Origin: Natribacillus halophilus
Lineage (GTDB): Bacteria; Bacillota; Bacilli; Bacillales; Marinococcaceae
Direction: 5' to 3'
DNA: 64,000 nt
Assembly (NCBI RefSeq): GCF_900100185.1
Contig: NZ_FNEN01000005.1
Location: 157,748-221,747, forward strand
This document shows, piece after piece, positions 41,913 through 51,963 of this stretch. The notes beneath the pieces were generated by a model, which did no database searches, was not told the DNA's origin, and saw only the letters and a program-made list of their open reading frames with translations. A program made the translations under genes and the position numbers. Numbering within the stretch: the first letter of the stretch is position 1; every line of letters begins with the position of its first letter.

Positions 41913-43373
41913 ATGAAAAAAAGAAACCCATCATTAGCTGAATCGCTACTTGCACTTTCTTTTATGGTCATTTTTGTTTTTGGCGGTTTTTTTCTTTTTG
42001 ATCTTGATGTTGCTATTATGTTGGTGGCATCAGCAGCTTGTGCAGGATTGTTAGCCCGGAGACTTGGCTATACTTGGTCTGATATGGAAAAAGCTATAGG
42101 TGAGCGTCTTAGAAGAGCCACACCTGCTATTTTGATTATTTGGATAATAGGATTTATTATAGCGACATTTACTTTCAGTGGCTCAATCCCCATGTTGATA
42201 TTTTATGGAATGGAAATTATTAACCCTGAATACATGTTTATAACTTCCTTTGTTATTTGCATGATCTTTTCGCTTTTAACTGGGACTGCTTGGGGAACTG
42301 GTGGTACAGCAGGTGTAGCATTAATAAGTATAGCGGCTGGCTTAGACGTTCCGTTAGATATAACCGCAGCAGCTATTATTTGTGGGGCTGTTTTCGGTGA
42401 CAAAATGTCTCCTCTTTCGGAAACAACGAATTTAGCTTCGTTAACTAGTGGAGTAAATCTTTATCAGCATATTAGATCCATGACATGGACTACCTTTCCG
42501 GCAACAATTATTACGTTAATCGTTTATTTTATTGCTGGTAGGAATATGAATATTTCTACTCAAAATACCGCTGTTAGTGATTACGCCCTATTGAATGACT
42601 TGGAAAATATTTTTTCCTGGAATCTTATATTGTTGGTTCCATTTGTCATTATTCTGCTTGGGGCGATATTTAGACAAGCTCCAGTTCCAATTATGCTTTT
42701 GTCCTGTTTTACCGCATTGATCATAGGTGTAACTTATCAAGGATTTTCTTTAGAAGACGGGGTTATGGCGGTCTCAGGTGGATTTAATGTTAGTATGATC
42801 CCTGGTATAAGCCCGGAACAATTATCTTCGGACACACTCGAGCTGCTAAATAATGGAGGCTTTGTGTCGATGTTAGACGTGATCATCATTATTTATTGTG
42901 GTTACGCATATATGTCTATTATAAGTGAGGTAGGTTTCTTAAATAGGGCACTAAATCCGTTAGTCAATAGGGTTAGAAAACGCGGTCCTGTCGTGGTGAC
43001 GACGCTGTTTACCCAACTTCTCACATTTTTATTTTCCGGTACTTCATACATTGGATTTCTCTTAGTACCAGAAATGTTCAAAAAGTCATTTTTAAAAGCT
43101 GGAATGGCTGCAAAAACACTCTCAAGAAGTTTAGAGGATGCCGGAACGGTGATTGGGCCTTTGGTGCCCTGGAGTGCAGCAGGTGTGTTTTTTTCAAGTA
43201 CATTAGGTGTTTCTATTTACGGAAGTGACGGTTATGCGATGTGGGCTATACTATGTTATATCACACCTATAATAGCTGTAATTCTGGCTTATACAGGAAT
43301 TGGTATTTATAAACTGAATAAAGAGGAACAAGATGAAGCTTTAAGTCAATATGAAAGAGATAAAGCATCCTGA
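41913..43373 (+). CDS. NhaC-family Na+/H+ (or Na+-coupled organic acid) antiporter
   Basis: 486 residues from ATG 41913 with GGAGGTATCTTTT upstream. About eleven membrane segments; the family core FGDKMSPLSETTNLAS (about 165-180) is present, as is GTAWGTGGTAGVALI. NhaC antiporters expel Na+; relatives such as MleN swap malate and lactate. In this island it may restore the Na+ gradient spent on Na+-driven uptake, or export a product; sequence alone does not decide. It precedes the first oxidase gene by 94 bp on the same strand. Confidence 0.88.
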   Translation: MKKRNPSLAESLLALSFMVIFVFGGFFLFDLDVAIMLVASAACAGLLARRLGYTWSDMEKAIGERLRRATPAILIIWIIGFIIATFTFSGSIPMLIFYGMEIINPEYMFITSFVICMIFSLLTGTAWGTGGTAGVALISIAAGLDVPLDITAAAIICGAVFGDKMSPLSETTNLASLTSGVNLYQHIRSMTWTTFPATIITLIVYFIAGRNMNISTQNTAVSDYALLNDLENIFSWNLILLVPFVIILLGAIFRQAPVPIMLLSCFTALIIGVTYQGFSLEDGVMAVSGGFNVSMIPGISPEQLSSDTLELLNNGGFVSMLDVIIIIYCGYAYMSIISEVGFLNRALNPLVNRVRKRGPVVVTTLFTQLLTFLFSGTSYIGFLLVPEMFKKSFLKAGMAAKTLSRSLEDAGTVIGPLVPWSAAGVFFSSTLGVSIYGSDGYAMWAILCYITPIIAVILAYTGIGIYKLNKEEQDEALSQYERDKAS

Positions 43374-43467
43374 TCAAATACTGAACTACCATTATAAATG
43401 TTTAATATATAATTAACTTATTTTATTTTGCAAAGGCTAAATTAAACTTTGAAAGAAGGTGTAAATA

Positions 43468-44622
43468 TTGAACAAGAATTATAGTGTGATTATCGTTGGA
43501 GCTGGGTCTGTTGGAATGGCAACAGGGTATTATTTATCTAAAAAAGGTGTAGATACCTTACTAATTGATGAATTTAATCCTCCGCATGGGAAGGCAAGTC
43601 ACCATGGGGAAACACGATTAATTAGACATGTTTCTCATGTTTCTAATGAAGAAGGCCAATATATTATACCGCTCGCCTTGAGATCACAAGAATTATGGTT
43701 TAATTTAGAAAAGGAGCTAGAAGAGACATTATTTATTCCAACTGGAACATTGTCAGTAGGAGAAGCTAGTTCACTCTTTGTAAGTAAAATTGTTGCTGAA
43801 GGCAGAAGGAACCCTCAGTTTTTAGAAGTATTAAATGCACATGAAATTAATAAAAATTGGCCAGGCTTTTCAATCCCTGAACACTTTATAGGTTGTTTCG
43901 AGTTTTCATCTGGTGCACTTCTTAATGAAAAATGTATAAAGGCATATAGGGAGCTTAGATCAAAAAGTAAAGCGAAATTACTAACAAATACTCGCGTGAA
44001 ATCTATTGATCCTTTTACCAGTGGAGTCATTGTGAAAACCGAAGAAAACACTTATTATGCTGACAAAACACTTGTTTGTGCAGGAGCTTGGACTGGAAAA
44101 ATTCTCACTTCATTAGATTTACCTTTGCAACCCGTACGAAAAACCTTTGCTTGGTTTGAAACCAATGATCTGTCACATCAACATCCACAGCTACCATGCT
44201 TTCATTTAGATTTTGAAAATCAACATTATTACGGTTTCCCGAATATGAACGGAGATGGAATTAAGCTTGGTAGAACGGATTCTGAAATGAAAATCAACCC
44301 TGACCTGATGAAACAAGATTTTGGGAAATACCCTAGTGACGAAGGAGATTTAAGAAATGTTTTAGACAGATTTTTACCAAAAGCATCAGGAAAATTAAAA
44401 AAAGGGAGATCGTGCTTGATAACTAATACTCCAGACAAACAAATGATTATTGATCAACACCCTGAATTTCCCCATGTTTATATTTCTGGCGGTTATTCTG
44501 GGAAAGGTTTTCAAATTAGCAGTGCTTTAGGGGAAATTTTAAGTCAACTAATAGACGAGGACAGCCCTACCCATGATATCTCTGCCTTTTCTTTATCAAG
44601 GTCTTCACTAAATCCAAATTAA
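43468..44622 (+). CDS. Sarcosine-oxidase-like (MSOX/SolA family) flavoprotein, copy 1
   Basis: 384 residues. FAD fold VIIVGAGSVGMATGYYLSKK (about 7-26), the ribityl/active loop SHHGETRLIRH (44-54), and CLITNTPD with Cys316 at the site of covalent FAD attachment in monomeric sarcosine oxidase. Lys266 (GIKLGRTD) fits the O2-activating lysine. Compared with MSOX, the positions equal to His269, Tyr317 and Lys348 read Thr, Ile and Gln here, so the carboxylate-binding site is altered. It should oxidise a secondary amine to imine with H2O2 release; sarcosine itself is doubtful. Start is TTG behind AAGAAGGTG. Confidence 0.85.
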   Translation: MNKNYSVIIVGAGSVGMATGYYLSKKGVDTLLIDEFNPPHGKASHHGETRLIRHVSHVSNEEGQYIIPLALRSQELWFNLEKELEETLFIPTGTLSVGEASSLFVSKIVAEGRRNPQFLEVLNAHEINKNWPGFSIPEHFIGCFEFSSGALLNEKCIKAYRELRSKSKAKLLTNTRVKSIDPFTSGVIVKTEENTYYADKTLVCAGAWTGKILTSLDLPLQPVRKTFAWFETNDLSHQHPQLPCFHLDFENQHYYGFPNMNGDGIKLGRTDSEMKINPDLMKQDFGKYPSDEGDLRNVLDRFLPKASGKLKKGRSCLITNTPDKQMIIDQHPEFPHVYISGGYSGKGFQISSALGEILSQLIDEDSPTHDISAFSLSRSSLNPN

Positions 44623-44644
44623 GACTTGTGATTTAATCTACCTA

Positions 44645-44708
44645 ATGAAGGCACCGCTACTACCATAAAGTAAAAATCAACAAAGGCGATGCCTTCATGC
44701 TACAATCT
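44645..44708. repeat. Dyad element ATGAAGGCA...TGCCTTCAT, copy A
   Basis: ATGAAGGCA (44645-44653) and TGCCTTCAT (44690-44698) are arms of a 54-bp inverted repeat, followed by TACAATCT. A second copy with the same arms, the same GCGATGCCTTCAT edge and the same TACAATCT tail lies at 49978-50039. Between them lie the transposase relic, the second oxidase and IS debris. Confidence 0.7.
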
Positions 44709-44709
44709 A

Positions 44710-45620
44710 AAAAACTTTTTTAAAGAAGAAAGCAATGACATTTTTCGTTCTCACAATTACCCAGAGGTCGTGCGAAAATGAAATGCACCGATTAGATTTT
44801 CTTTTGGTTGCTGGCGGCGTCAAACTAACAATGGCGAAACTACCTTGAAAGTGCAAGTAAACTCAAATTCACCGAACCTCAAAACCATTGATCACCCGAC
44901 GTTAGCGACAAGCATTCCCTATGAAGCTGTCAAAGACATATTGGAGCTTTTAGGTTCCCGGTACGGGGGAAACCATCCTTGGATCTACCGGTTTCGTTGT
45001 CCGCTTGAATCAACGACGGGCGAAAATAGCCTCCCCTGAGCACCTTATCACGGGAAACGTTGCGGCGTTAAAAATTAAAAGGCATACATGTTTCCGCGTA
45101 GATACGTGCTTCCCATCCAGATGGAGGCTTCCAAAAGACTGACGCGCACGATGCTGCCGTTGCTGTTCAATTTGCCCACAAATGAACACGTCTGTTAGAG
45201 ATCGGGCTTATGCCACCATCCGTGATTTTGATGACCTTGAAGACGATGGCAAAGGCTTTGTAATCTGCTTGAAAAAATCCATCTATACCGAAGAGAAGGA
45301 GCCTATTCCCCGTGTGACATCGGAACATTCCAGGGTCATCGGGTCATCGTGGAGGAATCGGCAAAAATCGGGAAAGGAAAAGCCAATCCAAACACCGGTC
45401 TCGCATCGTTTGTTTTTACAAGTATGAAGGGAATACCCCTCGAGTGGCTACAAACTTCAGCATCCTTTTTGCCGGAAATATGACAGATCGAGTTTTTACA
45501 CCGCTTTCTCAAACACAATTAAATCTGAATAACTTAGGCACGACGCCGAATACGGTCTACGGGTAGCTCTTTTCGCATCGTTTATATGCTCTAGGACTAA
45601 GAACAAAGTACCGACAGGTG
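44710..45620 (+). pseudogene. Decayed DDE (IS4-like) transposase remnant region
   Basis: No intact gene. Within 45182-45330 the frame gives RDRAYATIRDFDDLEDDGKG then FVICLKKSIY, the pattern of IS4-type transposases (D-R-x-Y ... F ... G-x-x-FV-x-R(C)LK). Further fragments (about 44860-45040 and 45440-45530) may belong to it but carry stops and frameshifts. I use it as a family-level call only. Otherwise this gap between the two oxidase genes holds only the promoter region of copy 2. Confidence 0.5.
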
Positions 45621-45731
45621 AGAATGCTACCTTATGGCAATTATTAATCAACCGCTCGCCAATTACTTCATTGGAATGCTTAACAAAGATATCACTAATT
45701 TGCTGAAAACTAGTGGAGGGAGTTCTTTGCT

Positions 45732-46874
45732 ATGAAAAAGAACTATAGTGTAATAGTTATTGGTGCTGGATCGATAGGAATGGCATCGGGCTACTTTTTA
45801 GCCAAAAATGGGGTTGATACTTTATTAATAGACGCTTTTGACCCACCCCATGGAAATAGTAGCCATCATGGTGAAACTCGATTGATTCGTCATGCTGCTG
45901 CTGAAGGGGAACAATACGTTCCCCTTTCACTAAGGTCACAAGAATTATGGCACCAATTAGAAGAAGAAATGGATAAAACGTTATTTATACCAACTGGCAC
46001 TCTTCTAGTAGGGGAAAATAATGCCCCTTTCATTAAAAACTCTATAAAAAGTGCTGAGCACCACTCATTACCTTTGGAAAAACTAGATGCTAATGAAATT
46101 CATAAAAGATGGCCTGAATTTTCAATATCAGAAGAATTCAATGGTTATTTTGAATCAGCATCCGGGGCACTGCTAAATGAGGAGTGTATCAGTGCATATA
46201 AGAAACTTGCTTCTCAATATGGGGCTAAAATAAAAGTGAACACAAAAATTGATAATATTGATTATCTCAATAACGGGGTTATTGTAAAAACGTCAACTGA
46301 TACTTATTATGCAGATAAGGTAATTATCAGTGCTGGTGCTTGGACAGGTAAACTACTTTCTTCATTGGAGCTACCTCTTCAGCCTATGCGAAAGACTTTT
46401 GGTTGGTTCGAAGCTAATTATACTTCTTTTAGATATCCTAAATTACCCAGTTTCTATTTTAGTTTTCATGGTCAAAAATATTATGGGTTCCCTAATATCA
46501 ATGGCAGTGGTGTTAAAGTTGCTCGTAATGACTCTGAAAGTAAAGTTGAACCAGATTTAATGAAAGAGGATTTTAATAAATATAAAAGCGATGAAGATGA
46601 TTTACGATATTTTCTAGAAAAATTTATACCAAGAGCTGCCGGAAAGTTAATCAAGGGAAAATCTTGTATGATTACTAAAACTCCTGATAAAAATTTTATA
46701 GTAGATGAACACCCTAAATTTCCACATGTATTAATAGCTGGGGGCTTTTCGGGTCATGGCTTTAAATACAGTAGTGTATTAGGTGAGATATTGAGCCAAA
46801 TGATTATTGAAGGAAAACCCTCCTATGATATTTCTCATTTCTCAATTACAAGAGCACCTTTAAAAGTAAAGTGA
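45732..46874 (+). CDS. Sarcosine-oxidase-like (MSOX/SolA family) flavoprotein, copy 2
   Basis: 380 residues, a close paralogue of the gene at 43468. FAD fold VIVIGAGSIGMASGYFLAKN, SSHHGETRLIRH, and SCMITKTPD with the covalent-FAD Cys. The lysine of GHGFKYSS (equal to MSOX Lys348) is kept here, unlike in copy 1, while the His269 position (VKVARND) is not His and the Tyr317 position is Ile. Two diverged copies separated by IS debris suggest duplication and specialisation or relaxed selection. ATG behind GTGGAGGGAGTTCTTTGCT. Confidence 0.85.
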   Translation: MKKNYSVIVIGAGSIGMASGYFLAKNGVDTLLIDAFDPPHGNSSHHGETRLIRHAAAEGEQYVPLSLRSQELWHQLEEEMDKTLFIPTGTLLVGENNAPFIKNSIKSAEHHSLPLEKLDANEIHKRWPEFSISEEFNGYFESASGALLNEECISAYKKLASQYGAKIKVNTKIDNIDYLNNGVIVKTSTDTYYADKVIISAGAWTGKLLSSLELPLQPMRKTFGWFEANYTSFRYPKLPSFYFSFHGQKYYGFPNINGSGVKVARNDSESKVEPDLMKEDFNKYKSDEDDLRYFLEKFIPRAAGKLIKGKSCMITKTPDKNFIVDEHPKFPHVLIAGGFSGHGFKYSSVLGEILSQMIIEGKPSYDISHFSITRAPLKVK

Positions 46875-46923
46875 AAATAATGCAAACGTAAAGTGTAATA
46901 TTACATTCAGGACATTTGTCCGG

Positions 46924-47628
46924 TTAAAAGCTCTTTCTTTCGCAGGGATGCTCCAGTTTTGAACTTGGCGGGGCTAGCCCCGCCAAGTTCAAAACTGTTC
47001 GCGGCTTGATCCGCTCTTGGGGGAGAGGAAAAACCCGCAAAGTGGCCAAGGCACTCTCTCCATTCCATTGCTTAAACACCTGCTCAAACTCCGGGAAGTA
47101 ACGGTTCAGCCAATTTTGAACACGGCCATCCGCCTGGTTTTTCAACTGCACGAGCTGATCTCTTAATTTGATACCTTCTCGCAATTCAGCGTAAATGCCT
47201 TCAAGAAGGTTGGAGTGAGAGTATCGCCCGTCTTTCACCTGTTTAGCGATCACCATCGCATCTTTCGTGTCGTTTTTGCTTGGCGATTGATCATCGATTT
47301 CTTTGAGCCGTTTGACGTGCATGGGATTGACCAACACCAGGTGATGACCGCACGATTCAAGATAATACGCCAAGCTCAAAAAGTAGTGCCCGGTGGGCTC
47401 CATGCCTACCACCATGTGCGTTTTTTGATGGTTAGCCTGATGATCTTCAGCCCATCGTAGAAACTTCTCAAAACCTTCAAGATCGTTGGTGAAATTAATG
47501 CGTTTCCCAAATTCGAAGCCGCGATCATCAATGGCACGAGCGACATGCTTGTTCTTGGCGATGTCGACGCCAATGATGAGCGTTTCCGGGGTGATTTGAG
47601 CGAGCTTTTCATTTTGTGTATAATTCAT
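46924..47628 (-). pseudogene. IS110-family transposase, 3'-truncated
   Basis: 234 residues, of which about 200 are genuine: the DEDD catalytic domain starts IIGVDIAKNKHVARAIDDRG and continues with VGMEPTGHYFLSLAYYL and KNDTKDAMVIAKQV, the expected acidic residues being present. The C-terminal Transposase_20 domain with its Ser motif is missing; after LRVFPLP the frame enters a 42-bp perfect palindrome and stops. The N-terminus is nearly identical to the second copy at 63794. The 5' side abuts a fragment of an IS1634-type transposase, so IS110 probably inserted there before the deletion. Confidence 0.88.
46955..46996. repeat. 42-bp perfect palindrome at the truncated IS110 end
   Basis: The arm starting at 46955 contains TTGAACTTGGCGGGGCT and its exact complement follows without a loop, centred between 46975 and 46976 (GGGCT|AGCCC). 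It forms the junction where the transposase is truncated. Confidence 0.9.
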
Positions 47629-47639
47629 GGTGAGTCCTC

Positions 47640-47882
47640 CTTGGTAGTTATCAATTTAGAGGTCGATGAGTAATAAAATTGAAAATCCGGTTGATCCCCC
47701 TTGCCTTGAACGGTTTTTAAATTGTCTTCAGTGACCAACGCGCTGTCCGCAATAAAAACCGCTTGCGCCAACTGATCGGGCTCGTACCATTGTCTCAAGG
47801 CTTTCATGACTTTCGCATTCCAAGTTTTATCACCCTGATTGCCGTTTAGCCCAGATTTCGCGCTAGCGACCATGCGCCCCAA
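47640..47882 (-). pseudogene. IS1634-type transposase fragment
   Basis: About 70 residues (NGNQGDKTWNAKVMKALRQW, then AVFIADSALVTEDNLKTVQG, ending DQPDFQF) align with the middle of the broken transposase that follows at 48007-49742, but differ enough to come from another element. It is cut on the right by sequence leading into 47883 and on the left by the IS110 insertion. Confidence 0.75.
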
Positions 47883-48006
47883 TCATTTCTGATGTCCAAA
47901 GTGTTACCCCTATCCGATGGTAGCTGATTCATCAGTCAATGCAACAAAAGGCGCGTTTATTCCCGGTCATTCGACATTAGAAAGACAAACGAAGACCGCC
48001 TCAAGG

Positions 48007-49742
48007 TTACTGGTGACGGCTTTCGACATCATTTGAGCTCCTTGGTTCCGTAAAAATGCTCGCATCCATCTCTAACAAACCGAGGATACGGGGCAATTGC
48101 GGTTCATAAGGCTTCGGGAAGAACCGCCGACGTTGGCCGTCGATCTCCATATGAAGGATGTCGACGGTATCTAAAAGTTCCAACACAGACTCACCCGTGG
48201 GGCGAAAGCTTCTGCGACCCCCGCCGCCGATCTGATTCAGGGCTTCGGAGGTCCCTTCCATGTTTTTGCGAATCAGGTATTCGAAAAGGCTGTAAACCAT
48301 CGTGCTGATCATCATCACGGACGCAAACGCCTCAACGCGTTTGGGCTTGGATAGGTAAACCCGGCTGACAAAAAGGGGTTTTTGAGAAATCGAAAACGAT
48401 TTTCCACCGTCTGTTGCCCTTTATAAGCTTTTAACAGCTCCACATTCGGCTGATCGTCTTTGGCCACATTGGTCACGAGAATAAAGATGGAGCCTTGTTT
48501 ACGGAGTGTCGCGAGCTCTTGATCCGATGGCGGATGAAGCGTTAACCGGACGCGATAAACGGTTACGGGCGGCAGTGGCGCTTCCCCTTTCTTGGGACGT
48601 CCGCGCTTTTGGCGTTTGCCCGGGATTTCGTCGCGAACCACCGTGCCTTTGGTAGCCTTTGCGATGATGTTTGAGAAATGTGGTCAGCGCTTCTTCCGCG
48701 TCGGCTTCGCAGGCGAAATCTTGGCTTTCCAGCTCGGCTTGATCCTTGTGCCAGCTTCGCTGTTCCTTTTCCAGGTTGCTTTGGATGGTTTTTTCTTTTT
48801 GGGCCTCCATATGGTCGGATTGCACCACTAGAAACCGGTAGGTTTTTCCGTTAAGTTTAGCTTGGGCAGGGTAAATGCGGTAAGAAGCAGCGCCTTTACG
48901 CTTCACGAGGGTGCCGACCTCTTCCCACTGATCTTGCTCCTGCTCCAAGGCTTCGGCCTTCAACGTTTTGGCGACCTTGAAATGTTCCGGTAGGCGGGAC
49001 AAAAACTGAAAATCAGGTTGATCTTTTTTGCCTTTGGTCGTTTCGAGGTTATCTTGAGTGACTAGGGCGCTATCGGAAATAAAAATCGCTTGTTCCAGCT
49101 GTCCTGGATCCTACCAATCGGTCAAAGCATTCAAGACATGCTTGTTCCACTTTTTATCGTCTTGATTGCCGTTTAAAATATCGGCATACACCGGAATGCC
49201 TTCCGGCGTCGTTCCCATGCCAAGCTTGAATTGAGGCAGGTCAGGCCGGTGATCTTTGGAATAGCCGCGCACGATCTTCAAAACGTCTTCTTCGTCCTTG
49301 GGCTGTCCCGTGTACACAAAGGACGTGGTATCAAAATGAAGGCCTTTCCATGTGAGGTTGATCGGGGCTTGAACAGCCTGAACGGCGGTCTTGCAAACCT
49401 TCTCGATTCCCGCGTCATGAAGGGCGTCTAACGCCCGGCCGAGCGCATCGTTATTGAAATCGCTCGCTTTCGTTCCGGCTCCAAAGAGCAATTCGACATC
49501 TTGTTTTTGATAGAATTTTTCCATCTGGTAAAGCGCTTTGCGATCGGATAACTGATTGATGATCATAGCAGCCACACGTGTTCCTACAGACACATTGCAG
49601 TCTTTCTCTTTGACAGGAGAAAGCTTATCGATGGCCTCAATCAGTCCAATTTATCAATCAGTTGGCGGATCACAGGTGTTGATCCGATACGAACGGGTTG
49701 AATATCGGCTAGATCTTCTGGTGATAGGGTCAAAGGAATCAC
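48007..49742 (-). pseudogene. IS1634/IS4-type transposase with several inactivating mutations
   Basis: Reading leftward, one transposase of about 560 residues can be followed through several frames: start GTG 49742 (VIPLTLSPEDLADIQPVRIG), frameshift near 49640, SVGTRVAAMIINQLSDRKAL to a stop at 49111 (an amber codon where the related fragment has Tyr), continued in frame (QAIFISDSALVTQDN) to about 48650, frameshift, TVYRVRLTLHPPSDQELATL to about 48318, frameshift, then MVYSLFEYLIRKNMEGTSEA to 48007. The QQTVENRFRFLKNP segment is the DDE glutamate region of this family. Confidence 0.88.
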
Positions 49743-49747
49743 CTCAT

Positions 49748-50274
49748 GGTTGGTGTTCCCTTAAACTTTGATATGAGCAGAGCAAATTCCTGCCAAAAAT
49801 TAAAAAACGTGCTCAAATGGGCGCGAAATATGAGTTATACATTTATGCGAGAACTTTTGACTGTCCAGAAAAAAACTTATAAAAATAAAAACAATAAAAA
49901 TGAATCTAAGTTTATAGAAAATATCTTCCTAAAACCGTGGTAACATTATCCAAAATTATTCAACCAATCCTTCAGAAATGAAGGCAACGCTTATAAAGGT
50001 AACCCTACCAAAGATGCGATGCCTTCATTTGTACAATCTTGCTCGATGCGGTACGTCAAGAAGATCCAGAGAGGTCCAATCCAGAAACTGTCACAGGGCA
50101 CAGACAGCTAAGATCAAAAGTATTTGACAGCCGTCTCGGGTTATCTTACTCTCCACGACTTCATACACTTAACTCACATTGGGCCTTCTCCGGATGTAAA
50201 AGGTGTAAAGGGCTTATACTTCATTTACCCCCGTTTTATCAACTTTGAAAATGAATGGAGGAGAAATCAAAGCT
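49748..50274. other. Gap between the IS1634 relic and the amidohydrolase gene
   Basis: The stretch holds copy B of the ATGAAGGCA dyad (49978-50039). The remainder is AT-rich and contains no plausible gene or clear terminator. Confidence 0.5.
49978..50039. repeat. Dyad element ATGAAGGCA...TGCCTTCAT, copy B
   Basis: Arms at 49978-49986 and 50020-50028, followed by TACAATCT at 50032-50039. It shares arms, edge and tail with copy A at 44645; the spacer sequence differs. Confidence 0.7.
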
Positions 50275-51936
50275 CTATATCACACCACTATTTGCTTCGT
50301 AGACTGCCTCCCCACCTATAAAAGTAGCTTTAATAGGGATATCCTTTATATCGATGGGATCAACTTGGGTAGGGTCATCTTCCAATACTGCAAAGTCGGC
50401 TTGTTTCCCCATTTCAATACTGCCAGAGCAATCCTCATTAAAGATTAATTTTGCACCGTAACTGGTCATAGATTTCAGAGCATCATTTACATCAAGTCGT
50501 TGGTTTGGCCCTAATATTTCTCCCTCACTTGTTAAACGATTAACAGCTGCCCATACAGAAAATAAAGGAGAAATAGGTGTTACAGGACAATCAGAATGTA
50601 ATGTATACAGTAAACCCCGTTCCTTCATATCTGCTAATGGATTTATTCTAATAGATCGATCAGGTCCAAGGAACAACCGTTTATGTCTATCTCCCCAGTA
50701 ATAGACATGATTGATAAATACAGAACCAGCAACCCCTAATTTTTTCATACGCTCCATATCTTCTACTGTGGCTGTTTGCACATGTTCTATCCGGTGTCTA
50801 TGGTCCGCTCTGGGATCTTTTTCTAACGCATAAGTGTAACCTTCTAATATAGAGCCGATTGCCCTATCACCGTTTCCATGAATTGCAATTCGAAAACCAC
50901 GCTTATGCAATTCTAATATTTCTTCATTAAGCTCGTGTTGATCATGAAGTAATTTTCCCACAACACCAGGTTTATTGTAGTACGGCTTTCTTAAAGCACC
51001 TGTTAGTCCCTGAATTGAGCCATCCTGAAACATCTTTGCGCTATCTAAGCTAACGTTACCGTTGGTTTTGTTCATAATTTCTTGGTTTAATTCATCAGCC
51101 GTATAATTGTCGAACCTTCCGTTTTTCTTTAAAAGCGTATGCATAATCATTAATTTTGAGCGCATCGGATTTTTCCCTTTATTCGAAGCGATTATATGTG
51201 CATCAAATTCTGTCTCACCGTAGAATAAACCAACACAAGCATCTGTATTTGTCGTAATGCCATGTGCTAAGTAATCCTGAGATCCTTTTTCCATTGCACC
51301 AACCATCTCTTTTATGGTTGGTAGTGGAGTCACTCTTTGAACGTAATTCATTGCTGGTATTTCATATAGCACACCATCTAACTTTCCAGAGTGATCCCTT
51401 CCTAAATGAGCTCCCTGCGGATCCGGGACATCTTCAGTCACCCCTGCCAATTCTAATGCTTTCGAATTAGCAACAGCCAAATGACTGGATATATGAGTTA
51501 TAAAAACCGGATGGTCTGATGCTATTTTATCTAATTCTACTCTGGTAGGATGTCTTTTTTCTTCAAGCAGGGAATCATCATACCCATATCCCTGAACCCA
51601 TTCCCCTTTTGGTGTTTCATTCACCTTTATACGGATATTTTGCAAAATATCATCTATGTCCTTATTCGGTGGCGTGCTACAATCTACTTTATTCATGTTA
51701 AGTGAATACATTAATAAATGGTTATGAGTATCAATAAAACCTGGCATTAAAGTTGCCCCGTGTAGATTAATGACCTCAGTGCCTTGTGAACTACCTTTCA
51801 AATTATAAGGCGGTTCTGGTGTAGGCCAAATCCCACTGATACGCCCATTAGTAACTTCCACAGATCCTGCACGGCGATTATTCTCATCGAGTGTTAAAAT
51901 ATTAGCATTGGTTAGTATAAGACATTTTTTAGTCAT
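50275..51936 (-). CDS. YtcJ-like (amidohydrolase-3) metal-dependent hydrolase
   Basis: 553 residues. The N-terminal beta sandwich is followed by the metal motif LMPGFIDTHNHLLMYS (His-x-His, about 68-70). Further marks are the FITHISSHLAVANSKALELA block, FRIAIHGNGDRAIGSIL, HRIEHVQTA and the late catalytic Asp in LHSDCPVTPISP. The family includes N-substituted formamide deformylase and other amide or carbamate hydrolases. ATG behind GAAAGGAGTAATTTCT, 27 bp after the sodium symporter, so the pair may import and hydrolyse the same compound. An N-acyl taurine would fit the island, but this is conjecture. Confidence 0.85.
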   Translation of the reverse strand: MTKKCLILTNANILTLDENNRRAGSVEVTNGRISGIWPTPEPPYNLKGSSQGTEVINLHGATLMPGFIDTHNHLLMYSLNMNKVDCSTPPNKDIDDILQNIRIKVNETPKGEWVQGYGYDDSLLEEKRHPTRVELDKIASDHPVFITHISSHLAVANSKALELAGVTEDVPDPQGAHLGRDHSGKLDGVLYEIPAMNYVQRVTPLPTIKEMVGAMEKGSQDYLAHGITTNTDACVGLFYGETEFDAHIIASNKGKNPMRSKLMIMHTLLKKNGRFDNYTADELNQEIMNKTNGNVSLDSAKMFQDGSIQGLTGALRKPYYNKPGVVGKLLHDQHELNEEILELHKRGFRIAIHGNGDRAIGSILEGYTYALEKDPRADHRHRIEHVQTATVEDMERMKKLGVAGSVFINHVYYWGDRHKRLFLGPDRSIRINPLADMKERGLLYTLHSDCPVTPISPLFSVWAAVNRLTSEGEILGPNQRLDVNDALKSMTSYGAKLIFNEDCSGSIEMGKQADFAVLEDDPTQVDPIDIKDIPIKATFIGGEAVYEANSGVI

Positions 51937-51963
51937 AGAAATTACTCCTTTCGCTATGTTTAA

